The notes beneath the pieces were generated by a model, which was given only the letters and a program-made list of their open reading frames with translations, had not been told where the DNA came from and made no database searches. Both the position numbers and the translations under genes were made by a program. Below, in pieces: positions 50,707-59,364 of a stretch of 64,000 bases of DNA (within the stretch, counting starts at the first letter, position 1; every line of letters begins with the position of its first letter). Origin of the DNA: Luteococcus sp048595755 (GTDB lineage: Bacteria > Actinomycetota > Actinomycetes > Propionibacteriales > Propionibacteriaceae); the NCBI RefSeq assembly GCF_048595755.1, contig NZ_CP184360.1:1302001-1366000 (forward strand), read 5' to 3'.

Positions 50707-51981
50707 ATGATCGATCCCAAGTTGCTGCGCACCGACCCAGACCGCATCCGTCGTAGTGAGATTGCGCGCGGCGGCTCAGGAGAGGTCGTCGACCAGCTGC
50801 TGTCTGCCGACGAGTCGCGTCGCAGCAACATCCAGGCCTTCGAGACCATGCGTGCCGAGCAGAAGGAGCTCGGCAAGCAGGTGGCCAAGGCCCAGGGTGA
50901 GGAGAAGCAGCAGCTGCTGGCGCGCACCAAGGAACTTGCCGCCAACGTGAAGGCCGCGCAGGCCGCCGCCGACGAGGCGGGCCGCAACTACGACGAGCTG
51001 ATGAAGCAGCTGGGCAACCTGGTCATCGAGGGTGTCCCCACCGGAGGCGAGGACGACGGTGAGGTCATCGAGACCATCGGCCAGCCGCGTGACTTCGCCG
51101 CCGAGGGCTTCGAGCCCCGCGACCACCTGGAGCTGGGCGAGATGCTCGGTGCCATCGACATGGAGCGTGGTGCCAAGGTCTCCGGATCGCGCTTCTACTT
51201 CCTGACCGGTGTCGGTGCGCAGCTGGAGTTCGCGCTGAGCCAGTTCGCCATGGCCAAGGTCCTCGAGTGGGGATTCACCCCGATGATCCCGCCCGCCCTG
51301 GTGAAGCCGTCGGCCATGGAGGGCACCGGCTTCCTGGGCCAGGCCGCCGCCGACGTCTACCACCTGGAGAACGACGACCTCTACCTGGTGGGCACCGCCG
51401 AGGTGCCGCTGGCCGCCTACCACTCCGACGAGATCATCGAGGCCGCCAAGCTGCCGCTGCACTATGCCGGCTTCAGCCCGGCCTACCGTCGTGAGGCGGG
51501 GTCCTATGGCAAGGACACCCGCGGCATCTTCCGCGTCCACTGGTTCGACAAGTGGGAGATGTTCGTCTACTGCGATCCGGCCGATGCCGAGGCCGAGCAC
51601 CAGAAGCTGCTGAACTTCGAGAAGGAGTTCATCACCGCCCTGGAGCTTCCCTTCCAGGTGCTGGACGTGGCCAGTGGAGACCTGGGGCTGAGCGCGGCCC
51701 GCAAGTACGATTGCTACGCCTGGCTGCCCACCCAGAACCGCTACCGCGAGATCACCAGCACCTCGAACTGCACCCAGTTCCAGGCCCGTCGCCTCAACAT
51801 CCGTCAGCGCAAGGACGGCGAGGTCAGCCCGCTGGCCACCCTCAACGGCACGCTGTGTGCCATGACCCGCATGATCATCATGCTGCTGGAGAACCACCAG
51901 CAGGCCGACGGCTCGGTGCACGTGCCCGAGGCCCTGCGCCCGTACATGGGTGGCCTCGAGAAGCTGACGCCCAGGGCCTGA
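50707..51981 (+). CDS. serS: Seryl-tRNA synthetase
   Basis: A 424-residue class II synthetase charging tRNA-Ser. N-terminal antiparallel coiled-coil arm (about 28-100) that holds the tRNA long arm, then the catalytic core with motif 2 (AGFSPAYRREAGSYG) and the serine-site stretch KYDCYAWLPTQNRYREITSTSNC. C-terminal motif 3 is in the LNGTLCAMTRMIIMLLENHQ segment. The ATG at 50707 gives the normal N-terminus MIDPKLLRTDPDRIR. Followed by a strong terminator. Confidence 0.97.
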   Translation: MIDPKLLRTDPDRIRRSEIARGGSGEVVDQLLSADESRRSNIQAFETMRAEQKELGKQVAKAQGEEKQQLLARTKELAANVKAAQAAADEAGRNYDELMKQLGNLVIEGVPTGGEDDGEVIETIGQPRDFAAEGFEPRDHLELGEMLGAIDMERGAKVSGSRFYFLTGVGAQLEFALSQFAMAKVLEWGFTPMIPPALVKPSAMEGTGFLGQAAADVYHLENDDLYLVGTAEVPLAAYHSDEIIEAAKLPLHYAGFSPAYRREAGSYGKDTRGIFRVHWFDKWEMFVYCDPADAEAEHQKLLNFEKEFITALELPFQVLDVASGDLGLSAARKYDCYAWLPTQNRYREITSTSNCTQFQARRLNIRQRKDGEVSPLATLNGTLCAMTRMIIMLLENHQQADGSVHVPEALRPYMGGLEKLTPRA

Positions 51982-52005
51982 GTTCCAGGACGAGGTTCCA
52001 GACGC

Positions 52006-52045
52006 ACTGCCCGGCGCTCCACTAGGAGCGCCGGGCAGTTCTTCG
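52006..52045 (+). terminator. Terminator after serS
   Basis: Fifteen-base perfect arms ACTGCCCGGCGCTCC (52006-52020) and GGAGCGCCGGGCAGT (52025-52039), 4-nt loop, then TTCTTCGTTTT. It lies 25 nt beyond the serS stop. Confidence 0.85.
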
Positions 52046-52075
52046 TTTTGGGTTCTTGGTGTTCTGGCTGGCTGC

Positions 52076-52858
52076 TCAGAACCAGCGGGAGAGCTCCTCG
52101 ATGGTGCCGCCGTCGGCGAAGTTGCCGGTGACATGGTCGGCGCACTTCTTCACCTCGTCGGGGGCGTCGCCCATGGCGACACCGCGGCCGGCCCACTTCA
52201 ACATGTGCACGTCATTGCGGCCGTCACCCATGGCCAGCACGTTCTTGCGCTTCACCTTGAACTCGGCCACCACCTCCTTGAGTCCGGAGGCCTTGTTCAC
52301 CCCCACCGGGGCAATGTCGAGCCAGGCAGACCAGCCGATGGAGTAGCTCACGCCGTGCATGCCCAGATCCTTGGCCAGACGCTTGAAGTCGTCGCTGGAG
52401 GCATTCGGGTCACGGATGATGACTCGGGTGACCGGAACGGCGCACAGCTCGTCCACTTCCTGGATGGTGACCTGGCCGGTGAGGTCACCGTCGGGGAAGG
52501 GAGTGTTCACGCGATATCCACCTCCGGCGTCCTCGACGGCCACGCGCAGATGGGGTGCATGGCCCAGCACCTTGCGGATGGCCGGCGCCGGATCGAAGGT
52601 GATCTGCTTGCGCAGGTGCAGGGGCGGGTAGTCGACGACGACCGCTCCGTTGCTGGTGACCGCGGGGCCGGGCTGCAGGCCGAGCGCTTCGTGGATTGGT
52701 TTGGTGTCCTGCCATGAACGGCCGGTGGCCAGGACGACGGGCGTCCCTGCCGCCAGCACGCGTTGCACCGCATCCACGACGGTGCTGGGCAGGTTGCCCT
52801 CGAGGTCGACGACGGTGCCGTCGATGTCGAGCGCAACCATCTCGGGTTTCCAACTCAT
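52076..52858 (-). CDS. Cof-type HAD hydrolase
   Basis: A 260-residue HAD phosphatase with motif I DIDGTVV, motif II VLATGRSW, a cap domain (about 85-185), the motif III Lys segment VNKASGLKEV and motif IV GDGRNDVHMLKWAG. This pattern belongs to the IIB/Cof group acting on sugar phosphates or similar metabolites. It is a different paralogue from the one at 42331. Convergent with serS; no ribosome site is obvious before the ATG. Confidence 0.88.
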   Translation of the reverse strand: MSWKPEMVALDIDGTVVDLEGNLPSTVVDAVQRVLAAGTPVVLATGRSWQDTKPIHEALGLQPGPAVTSNGAVVVDYPPLHLRKQITFDPAPAIRKVLGHAPHLRVAVEDAGGGYRVNTPFPDGDLTGQVTIQEVDELCAVPVTRVIIRDPNASSDDFKRLAKDLGMHGVSYSIGWSAWLDIAPVGVNKASGLKEVVAEFKVKRKNVLAMGDGRNDVHMLKWAGRGVAMGDAPDEVKKCADHVTGNFADGGTIEELSRWF

Positions 52859-52896
52859 GGATCGAGTCTGGCAGCAAGTGGTGTCCAGTTCATGAC

Positions 52897-52932
52897 AAAA
52901 GGATGGCCGGGGCATTGCTGCCCCGGCCATCC
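52897..52932 (-). terminator. Terminator after the WhiB-like gene
   Basis: GGATGGCCGGGGCA (52901-52914) and TGCCCCGGCCATCC (52919-52932) with loop TTGC; on the minus strand four T residues follow (52900-52897). It ends the WhiB-like transcript before the HAD gene. Confidence 0.85.
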
Positions 52933-52951
52933 ATCCTTGCCATGTCCAGTT

Positions 52952-53521
52952 TCAGGCCGCCTGGTCGCGGCTGGCGGGCTCGCGGCGCAAGACCTGGCGG
53001 GCGACGAGCAGCACCTGTTCCATGCTGGGGCGCACCTGACGCAGGGCGCGGGGCTGGATCTGGCTGGTGCGCGCCTTGCGCAGGTGGCGCTTCACCGTCG
53101 AGAGGCTGCATCCCAGTCTCTGGGCGATGGTCTCGAGCGAATCGTGCGGGTTGGCGGCGCGGAGGCGCAGCACCTCATGAGGATCGATCTGCCGGTTCGG
53201 GGTGACGACGCCGGCGAAGGAGTCGAGATCCTCTGGCTTCACACGAAGGCCCAGACGCGCGCGGATGGCATTGCGTTGGGAAGCAGTGGTGCCGGCACAA
53301 TAACCGGCCACGTCGTGTTCCACGACGGCGTTGTAGAGGCAGCGCTGCAGGAGCGGGCAGCTGCCGCAGGCCTGTTCGGCCTGATGCATGAGTCGTGTTT
53401 GCAGATGGCGTTCTCGAGCATTGGCCGGGGTCTGGCCGTCCTCCAGCAGTGGGTGTTGGAAAACAGTGGCCAATTCAACGCAGGCCTGCTCCGAGATGGC
53501 GGTGGTGGTCTGGGGCTTCAT
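52952..53521 (-). CDS. WhiB-family protein fused to a C-terminal HTH
   Basis: A 189-residue regulator. The iron-sulfur ligands C14, C52, C55 and C61 have the WhiB pattern (C, then C-x2-C-x5-C). The usual GVWGG turn is GYCAG (73-77), adding a fifth Cys (C75). The basic helix after it (TTASQRNAIRARLGL) is preserved. Residues about 115-160 add a second DNA-binding domain of the helix-turn-helix type (SLETIAQRLGCSLSTVKRHLRKA). WhiB proteins usually bind DNA only through sigma-A contact and a short basic tail, so this fusion is unusual. It is likely a redox- or NO-responsive regulator. Confidence 0.82.
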   Translation of the reverse strand: MKPQTTTAISEQACVELATVFQHPLLEDGQTPANARERHLQTRLMHQAEQACGSCPLLQRCLYNAVVEHDVAGYCAGTTASQRNAIRARLGLRVKPEDLDSFAGVVTPNRQIDPHEVLRLRAANPHDSLETIAQRLGCSLSTVKRHLRKARTSQIQPRALRQVRPSMEQVLLVARQVLRREPASRDQAA

Positions 53522-54017
53522 TGTTTCTCAGCGACACTTTCGAGCGGGATTCCATGGGTGAACGATTTCCCTGCAGGCCACCGGCGCCCTGGGGTGGGGG
53601 GTCGACTGCCTTGCCACGCCAGCCTTTCAGGTTTGGCGAGGCCCATGAAACAGGTTCTGTGAAGCCGATTACCCGATTGGTTCAGGCCTCACTACCTAGG
53701 CGGTTCTGAGTACCCGTACTCATGGTTGAGCATTTGATTTTTGAATCCGAATGATCGTGTCTGGTGGAACCCTTGTCTGCTTGGAAAACCGCCATTGGTG
53801 ACCCGGAGCAGAATCAGGAACTTCAGGCTCCCCCGGCTTTGGCTCAGCTTCAGGTTCGAGGCCGAATTCCACAGCGGAATTCACCTGAAGTTCTCCAAGG
53901 AACTACTGCAGCTTAACTTCCAAGGGGGTCATCATCAGCTTCCGCGCAGGAAAGGTGCGCCCCGCCGCGTCGCGATGGTGACGACATTGGGGCAATGATG
54001 GTGACTAGATTGGGGCA
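53522..54017. other. 496-bp intergenic region with possible structured RNA
   Basis: This gap lies between the divergent WhiB-like and DUF4921 genes and is noticeably less GC-rich than its surroundings in the middle. GAACTTCAGG (53818-53827) is complementary to CCTGAAGTTC (53884-53893), and a nested GAATTCC/GGAATTC stem (53864-53870 / 53876-53882) sits between them. An open frame at 53741-53998 has no ribosome site and atypical composition and is not called. The right end holds a tandem repeat. Confidence 0.4.
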
Positions 54018-54019
54018 AT
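53974..54019. repeat. Tandem 23-bp repeat at the DUF4921 promoter
   Basis: Two adjacent copies (53974-53996 and 53997-54019) of a 23-bp unit ending ATTGGGGCAAT; two bases differ. The change GACGACATT to GACTAGATT in copy 2 creates a -10 box, TAGATT (54006-54011), six bases before the ATG. Confidence 0.8.
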
Positions 54020-55334
54020 GCGGCCAAGTCACGAACTGCTCCAGGTGCTGCCCGACGGGACGGTCAAGCAGCGCAACCCCTTCACGGGAACCCAGGTGTG
54101 GACCATGCCAGGCCGCGGCAAACGTCCCCTGCCCGCCGCCCTGGACGAACCCACACCCCTGCCCCCGGGCGGTGTGGCCGATCGCTGTGCCTTCTGCCCG
54201 GGCCACCACCTGGACAATCCGCCCGAGCGGGCCCGGTTGCTGCGTGAAGGCGACCAGTGGACGACGCTGACCGGGTTGCGGGCCGACCAGCTTGCGTTGA
54301 CCGAACCACTGTTTCGTCGCGTGCCGAACCTGTTCGAGATCTGCTCCTTGGACTACTGGCGGCTCAACCACGGTGTCGAGCTCTCCGACGAGGTGGTGGA
54401 GCGGGCCGAGCAGTACCTGGCCGATGCTGCGGGGCGCGCACACCTGGCCCATGTCTGGCGCCTCAAGCACCGCCTTGCCGACGACGCGCCCGGCCCCGAC
54501 CGCCAGGCGTTGCGTCAGGCCGCCTTGGGCTGGTTCGGCACCACCCACGAGCTGGTGATTCCCCGCCGCCACCACGTCGAGGGTGCCACCGCGACCGACC
54601 AGCTGGCCTCCTCGGGCGAGCTCTCGGTTGCCGAGCACCGCGCCTATGTCGCGATGAGCGTGGAGGCGATGGCAGACCTGTATGCCAGCAACGCGGCTGT
54701 TCGCTATGTCTCGGTCTTCCAGAACTGGCTGAAGCCAGCCGGGGCCTCCTTCGAGCACCTGCACCGTCAGGTGGTGGCCATCGACGAGGTGGGCGCCCAC
54801 GTGGATGCCGCGGCCGATGTGCTGGCCCGCAATCCCAATGCCTTCAACGAGCACCTGCTGGACGTCGCCATCGAGCATGGCCTGGTGCTGGCCGCCAACG
54901 AGCATGCCGTGGCGCTGGCGGGTTTCGGGCACCGCTATCCGTCGATCGAGGTCTACTCGCTGTCCCAGCAGCAGGAGCCCTGGCGGCTCAGCCCACAGCA
55001 GCTGGACGGGATGAGTGACCTGCTGCACGCCATGCACGCGGCCGCCGGGCCGACATTGTCGTGCAATGAGGAGTGGCACCACCGCCCGCCGACGCTGGAC
55101 GAGGGGCCGGTGGAGACCGACCTCCCGGTGCCCTTCCGCATCATCCTCAAGTGGCGCATCTCGACGCTGGCGGGCTTCGAGGGGGCCACCAAGATCTACC
55201 TCAACACCTTGTCGCCCTGGGATGTACGCAACCGGGTCCTGCCCCGGCTGGAGGAATTGCGTTCCCAAGGTCGGATCGCCCCCATGCAGATCGGCGATGA
55301 GTGCCAGGTGGCCAAGGGCAGCATCCCCAGCTGA
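54018..55334 (+). CDS. DUF4921 protein, GalT/HIT-like
   Basis: A 438-residue protein of the DUF4921 family, related to galactose-1-phosphate uridylyltransferases and HIT nucleotidyl transferases. It has a zinc-type CAFC (C57, C60) like the GalT N-terminus and a histidine triad-like HLHRQ (H247, H249, Q251) where GalT has HPHGQ, expected to form a nucleotidylated His. The pocket motif NRYxSVFQN-like (VSVFQNW) precedes it. Hence it probably transfers a nucleotidyl group, but the sugar or substrate is unknown. A -10 box six bases upstream and no ribosome site suggest a leaderless message. Confidence 0.8.
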   Translation: MRPSHELLQVLPDGTVKQRNPFTGTQVWTMPGRGKRPLPAALDEPTPLPPGGVADRCAFCPGHHLDNPPERARLLREGDQWTTLTGLRADQLALTEPLFRRVPNLFEICSLDYWRLNHGVELSDEVVERAEQYLADAAGRAHLAHVWRLKHRLADDAPGPDRQALRQAALGWFGTTHELVIPRRHHVEGATATDQLASSGELSVAEHRAYVAMSVEAMADLYASNAAVRYVSVFQNWLKPAGASFEHLHRQVVAIDEVGAHVDAAADVLARNPNAFNEHLLDVAIEHGLVLAANEHAVALAGFGHRYPSIEVYSLSQQQEPWRLSPQQLDGMSDLLHAMHAAAGPTLSCNEEWHHRPPTLDEGPVETDLPVPFRIILKWRISTLAGFEGATKIYLNTLSPWDVRNRVLPRLEELRSQGRIAPMQIGDECQVAKGSIPS

Positions 55335-55412
55335 GGCGTCGGCAGACCACCGGTGAGGCGCCGGAAAATTGGTCGCCAACTGTCAGTGCCAGCCCCTAGT
55401 GTCATCACTGCC

Positions 55413-57347
55413 ATGCAGACCTTTCCTCCGGCCCTCCAGGCCTTCAGCAGACGAACCCGCGACGCCCTCGATGCCACTGGTGCGGCGCGCGGGGCCGTCG
55501 AACGCCAGGAGCCGGACACCCGCAGCCCATCGCGCTACCTGCGCTGGCTGCTGCGCCGGCAGGCAGACCTGGTGGCCGCAAGCGCGGTCGTCGGGGCCTT
55601 GTGGTTCCTGCCCAGCGCGGTGAATCCCTGGCTGCTGGGCCGTGCCATCGACGAGGGTGTCAGCCACGGCAGTGTCATGGCCACCCTGCCGTGGGCGCTG
55701 CTCATGGTGCTCAGCATCACGCTCGGCGTCGTGGGTGGAACCTTGATGCACACCAGTGGCGTCACCGGTTTCCTGGTGGCGATGTACAAGACCATCCAGC
55801 TGGTGCAGCGCAAGGCGACCCAGCTGGGGCACGTGGCCACCAGGCGAACCCCTTCGGGGGAGATGCTCTCGATCGCCGGCGGTGATGCCGACGTCTTCGG
55901 CATGGTCTTCGAGGTGACCGGCCGGGCCATCGCGGCATTGGCAGCCTTCGGCTTCGTGGCCGCCCTGGTGCTGGGGGAGTCGGTCAAGCTCGGCGTGGTC
56001 ACCCTGATCGCGGCGCCGGTCCTGGTGGGTGCTTCCGCACCGCTGCTCAAGCCATTGCAGCGCGCCCAGGCCTCCGAGCGCAGCCGTTCCAGCGAGCTGA
56101 CCGGCATGGCCACCGACATCGTGGCCGGCCTGCGCATCCTGCGCGGCATCGGCGGCGAGCGCACCTTTGGCGACAACTACGCCAACCAGTCGCAGCGAGT
56201 GCGTCGGGCAGGTGTGAGGGCGGGCAGTTGGCAGGCCGCCGTCGACGCCCTGAGCGTGCTCCTGTCGGGACTGCTGTTGGTGCTGCTCACCTGGCTGGGC
56301 ACCCGCGAGATGCTGGCGGGGCGGCTCAGCATCGGACAGCTGGTGAGCTTCTTCGGCTATGCGATCTTCATGGTCTGGCCCATCAGCACCTTCTTCGAGT
56401 TCGTGCAGAAGTGGGTCCAGGGCCTGGTCGCAGCGCGAAAGACCATCGCCGTGCTGGGGCAGCGGCCCGCCTGGCAGGACTCCAGCGACCCGGTGCCGCT
56501 CCCGCATGGTGCCGTCATCGTCGACGAGAGCTCGGGCGCGGTGCTGCAGCCACACAGGCTCACCGTCGTGGTCAGCGCGGTTCCCGACGACTCCGCTGCC
56601 CTGGCCGACCGGATCGGACGCTATCTGCCGGCCGAGACCGAGGCCGTCAGCCTGCAGGTGGACGAGGACCTCAAGGGCAGGGCCGCCAAGCGTGCCCAGA
56701 CACAGAAGGAGGCCGAGCTGGCCTCCCGCATCGCCGCTGACGAGTCGCTGGCCACCAGTCACTGGGGCGTCAGCTTCGACGGGGTGGACCTCTCGCGGGT
56801 CCCACTGGACGAGGTGCGGGCCCGGGTGCTGGTCAATGGCACGACCATGCAGGTCTTCGCCGGGACACTGCAGGAGTTGCTCGACCCACATGGCCGGGCC
56901 ACCCGGCAGCAGGCCGAGGAGGCGCTGCGCACGGCCTCGGCCGAGGACGTCTACGATGCGCTGCCCGGCGGGTGGCAGGGCGTTCTCGACGAACGTGGCC
57001 GGGGCCTGTCGGGAGGCCAACGCCAGCGGCTGGTCTTGGCCCGGGCCCTGTTGGCCGATCCCGAGGTGCTGGTCCTGGTGGAACCCACCAGTGCCGTCGA
57101 CGCCCACACCGAGGCCCGGATCGCCGAACGCCTGGCGCAGTACCGACGAGGCCGCACCACGATCATCACGACGGTCTCGCCGTTGCTGCTGCACCACGCC
57201 GACGAGGTGGTCCTGTTGCTGAACGGCAAGGCCGTGGCCCAGGGCAGCCATGCCGAGCTCTTGGCCAGCAATGCCGCCTACCGCGACGTGGTGGTGCGTG
57301 ACATGGCCGACGAGCCCGACCAGGACCCCACAGGAGGACAGGAATGA
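55413..57347 (+). CDS. ABC exporter half A (degenerate ATP site)
   Basis: A 644-residue half-transporter with a six-helix membrane domain (about 45-340) and an ATPase domain. The Walker A position reads TVVVSAVPDDSAA, with no P-loop. Walker B reads VLVLVEPTSAVD with Val replacing the first Asp, and the switch His is replaced (ITTVSP). The signature LSGGQRQR (532-539) is intact. It therefore lacks its own ATP site but provides the signature for the partner. The gene overlaps the next half-transporter by four bases (ATGA), so the two are a heterodimer. Substrate unknown; likely an export or drug/lipid system. Confidence 0.92.
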   Translation: MQTFPPALQAFSRRTRDALDATGAARGAVERQEPDTRSPSRYLRWLLRRQADLVAASAVVGALWFLPSAVNPWLLGRAIDEGVSHGSVMATLPWALLMVLSITLGVVGGTLMHTSGVTGFLVAMYKTIQLVQRKATQLGHVATRRTPSGEMLSIAGGDADVFGMVFEVTGRAIAALAAFGFVAALVLGESVKLGVVTLIAAPVLVGASAPLLKPLQRAQASERSRSSELTGMATDIVAGLRILRGIGGERTFGDNYANQSQRVRRAGVRAGSWQAAVDALSVLLSGLLLVLLTWLGTREMLAGRLSIGQLVSFFGYAIFMVWPISTFFEFVQKWVQGLVAARKTIAVLGQRPAWQDSSDPVPLPHGAVIVDESSGAVLQPHRLTVVVSAVPDDSAALADRIGRYLPAETEAVSLQVDEDLKGRAAKRAQTQKEAELASRIAADESLATSHWGVSFDGVDLSRVPLDEVRARVLVNGTTMQVFAGTLQELLDPHGRATRQQAEEALRTASAEDVYDALPGGWQGVLDERGRGLSGGQRQRLVLARALLADPEVLVLVEPTSAVDAHTEARIAERLAQYRRGRTTIITTVSPLLLHHADEVVLLLNGKAVAQGSHAELLASNAAYRDVVVRDMADEPDQDPTGGQE

Positions 57348-59281
57348 GCACCACCGACGACCTGCTCGCCACCTCCGCCAGCACCTGGCAGGACGTACCG
57401 ACCAGAGCCGACGAGATCCCCGAGGCGCTGCGCCTGGATCGTTCGGTCTGGTTGCCCCTGCGGCTGCGGGGCTGGCGTCATCGCCGTGACCTGCGCGCCC
57501 GACGCGCCGAGGACTACTACCGCGCCTCGCGGAACCCGGAGCGCGGTCTCCCGGTGGCGCCGGATTCCGCGGTGCTGTCCTTCGTCAAGGGAATGCTCGC
57601 GCGTCGCAAGAGCCTTGCCGTCGCCCTGGTGGCGCTGAACGCGCTGGCCGCCGTGGTGGGTCTGCTGGTGCCACGCATGCTGGGGGAGCTGGTGGACAGG
57701 GCCGGCCAGTCCGGCGACAGCCTGGCCGCCGAGCTGGACGGGATCGCGCTGACCGTGGTGGGTGTGGTCCTGCTCCAGACCGTGCTCACCTTCGCCGCGC
57801 GACGCACCAGCGCCGTCTTCGGGCAGAGCCTGCTGGCCGAGGCCCGCGAGTACGTGGTGCGCTTCGTGCTGCGTCTTCCGCTGGGCACGGTGGAGCGCGC
57901 CTCCAGTGGAGACCTGGTCACCCGTGTCACCCGTGATGTGGGCACGATGTCGGGTGCGGTGCGCTGGGCCCTGCCGCAGCTGGTGATCGCCTCGGTGATG
58001 ACCGTGCTCACCCTGGTGGCCATGTTCCTCAACTCGTGGCTGCTGGCCCTGCCGAGCGTGCTTTCGCTGATCCTGCTGGCCATCGTCGCCCGGGGTTACC
58101 TGCGTCGAGCACCGATGGGCTACATCACCGAGGGCGGCACCTATTCGCGCATCAACACCGGGATCACGGAGACCGTCGAGGGTGCCCGCACGGTCGAGGC
58201 CTTGCAGATGCAGGACTTGCGCACCGCGCGCACCGAGCACGACGTGGAGGTCTCGTCGCAGGCCGAGCGCTACACCATGACGCTGCGCAACCAGATGTTC
58301 CTCAGCGTCGACTATGCCTACCAGGGGCCGTTGGTGCTGATCGTCCTGCTGGGCGCCTGGGGTCACTCCCGGGGGCTGGTGAGCCTGGGGCAGATCACCG
58401 CGGCCGCCATCTATGTGCAGCAGCTGGTGGAGCCGATGGACCGTTTGATCCAGACGCTGGACAGGCTGCAGGTGGGCATGGCCTCCACCACCCGTCTGCT
58501 GGGCATCGCCGCGGTGCCGCAAGACCGCGAAGCCTCCGGCGAGGAGCCCGACGGCGACCACCTGGTGGCCGACGACCTGCACTTTGCCTACCGGGAAGGG
58601 CACGACGTGCTGCACGGCGTGAGTCTCGACCTGGACCCGGGGGAGCGGCTGGCGATCGTCGGCCCGTCCGGTTCGGGCAAGTCGACGCTCGCGCGGCTGC
58701 TCAGCGGCATCAACGCGCCGCGCGCGGGCCAGGTGTTGGTCGGGGGCGTCGACGTGATGAAACTGCCCCTGGGAGATCTGCGCACCCGAGTTGCGCTGGT
58801 GACGCAGGAGCACCACGTCTTCGTCGGCAGCGTGCGCGACAACATCGTCCTGGCCAGGGAGGACACCGCCACCGACGCCCAGGTGTGGGAGGCCCTGCGG
58901 GCCGTGGAGGCCATTGACTGGGTGCAACGGCTTCCCGGGGGGCTCGACACCTTGGTGGGCTCGGGCAAGCATGCGCTCACCCCGGCCCAGGCCCAGCAGG
59001 TGGCACTCGCCCGGCTGGTGGTGGCGGATCCGCACACCTTGGTGCTGGACGAGGCCACCAGCCTGATCGACCCCAAGACCGCTCGTCATCTGGAGGGATC
59101 GATGGCCAGCCTGCTCGAGGGCCGCACGGTCGTGGCGATCGCCCATCGCCTGCACACCGCCCATGACGCCACCCGGATCGCCGTGGTGATCGATGGTCGC
59201 ATCGCCGAACTGGGAAGCCACGACGAACTGATGGCGCTCGACGGGCAGTACGCCAGCCTGTGGCGGGCCTGGACCAGCTGA
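57344..59281 (+). CDS. ABC exporter half B (active ATP site)
   Basis: A 645-residue half-transporter: N-terminal extension (1-75), membrane domain (about 80-375), ATPase (about 400-645). Walker A GPSGSGKS (440-447), Walker B LVLDEATS and switch His (IAHRL) are intact, but the signature is LTPAQAQQ (545-552) rather than LSGGQ. Paired with half A, which has the opposite defects, it makes one competent and one dead ATP site. Such asymmetric pairs are known among bacterial heterodimeric exporters (for example TM287/288-type). Transcriptionally coupled; terminator after it at 59318. Confidence 0.93.
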   Translation: MSTTDDLLATSASTWQDVPTRADEIPEALRLDRSVWLPLRLRGWRHRRDLRARRAEDYYRASRNPERGLPVAPDSAVLSFVKGMLARRKSLAVALVALNALAAVVGLLVPRMLGELVDRAGQSGDSLAAELDGIALTVVGVVLLQTVLTFAARRTSAVFGQSLLAEAREYVVRFVLRLPLGTVERASSGDLVTRVTRDVGTMSGAVRWALPQLVIASVMTVLTLVAMFLNSWLLALPSVLSLILLAIVARGYLRRAPMGYITEGGTYSRINTGITETVEGARTVEALQMQDLRTARTEHDVEVSSQAERYTMTLRNQMFLSVDYAYQGPLVLIVLLGAWGHSRGLVSLGQITAAAIYVQQLVEPMDRLIQTLDRLQVGMASTTRLLGIAAVPQDREASGEEPDGDHLVADDLHFAYREGHDVLHGVSLDLDPGERLAIVGPSGSGKSTLARLLSGINAPRAGQVLVGGVDVMKLPLGDLRTRVALVTQEHHVFVGSVRDNIVLAREDTATDAQVWEALRAVEAIDWVQRLPGGLDTLVGSGKHALTPAQAQQVALARLVVADPHTLVLDEATSLIDPKTARHLEGSMASLLEGRTVVAIAHRLHTAHDATRIAVVIDGRIAELGSHDELMALDGQYASLWRAWTS

Positions 59282-59317
59282 GTCGAGGCCAGCGCAGCCG
59301 GGCCAGTTGGGCCGGAT

Positions 59318-59355
59318 CAGCTGGGCCCGGGCCTTTGCGTGCCCGGGCCCAGCTG
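59318..59355. terminator. Bidirectional terminator after the ABC exporter
   Basis: Fifteen-base perfect arms CAGCTGGGCCCGGGC (59318-59332) and GCCCGGGCCCAGCTG (59341-59355) around an 8-nt loop, between the convergent exporter and MFS genes. Confidence 0.8.
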
Positions 59356-59364
59356 CACGCAGCG

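Noticed and set aside
53741..53998. 85-codon plus-strand frame in the long intergenic region
   Set aside because: No ribosome site, unlike composition to known proteins, and it overlaps the tandem repeat before DUF4921.
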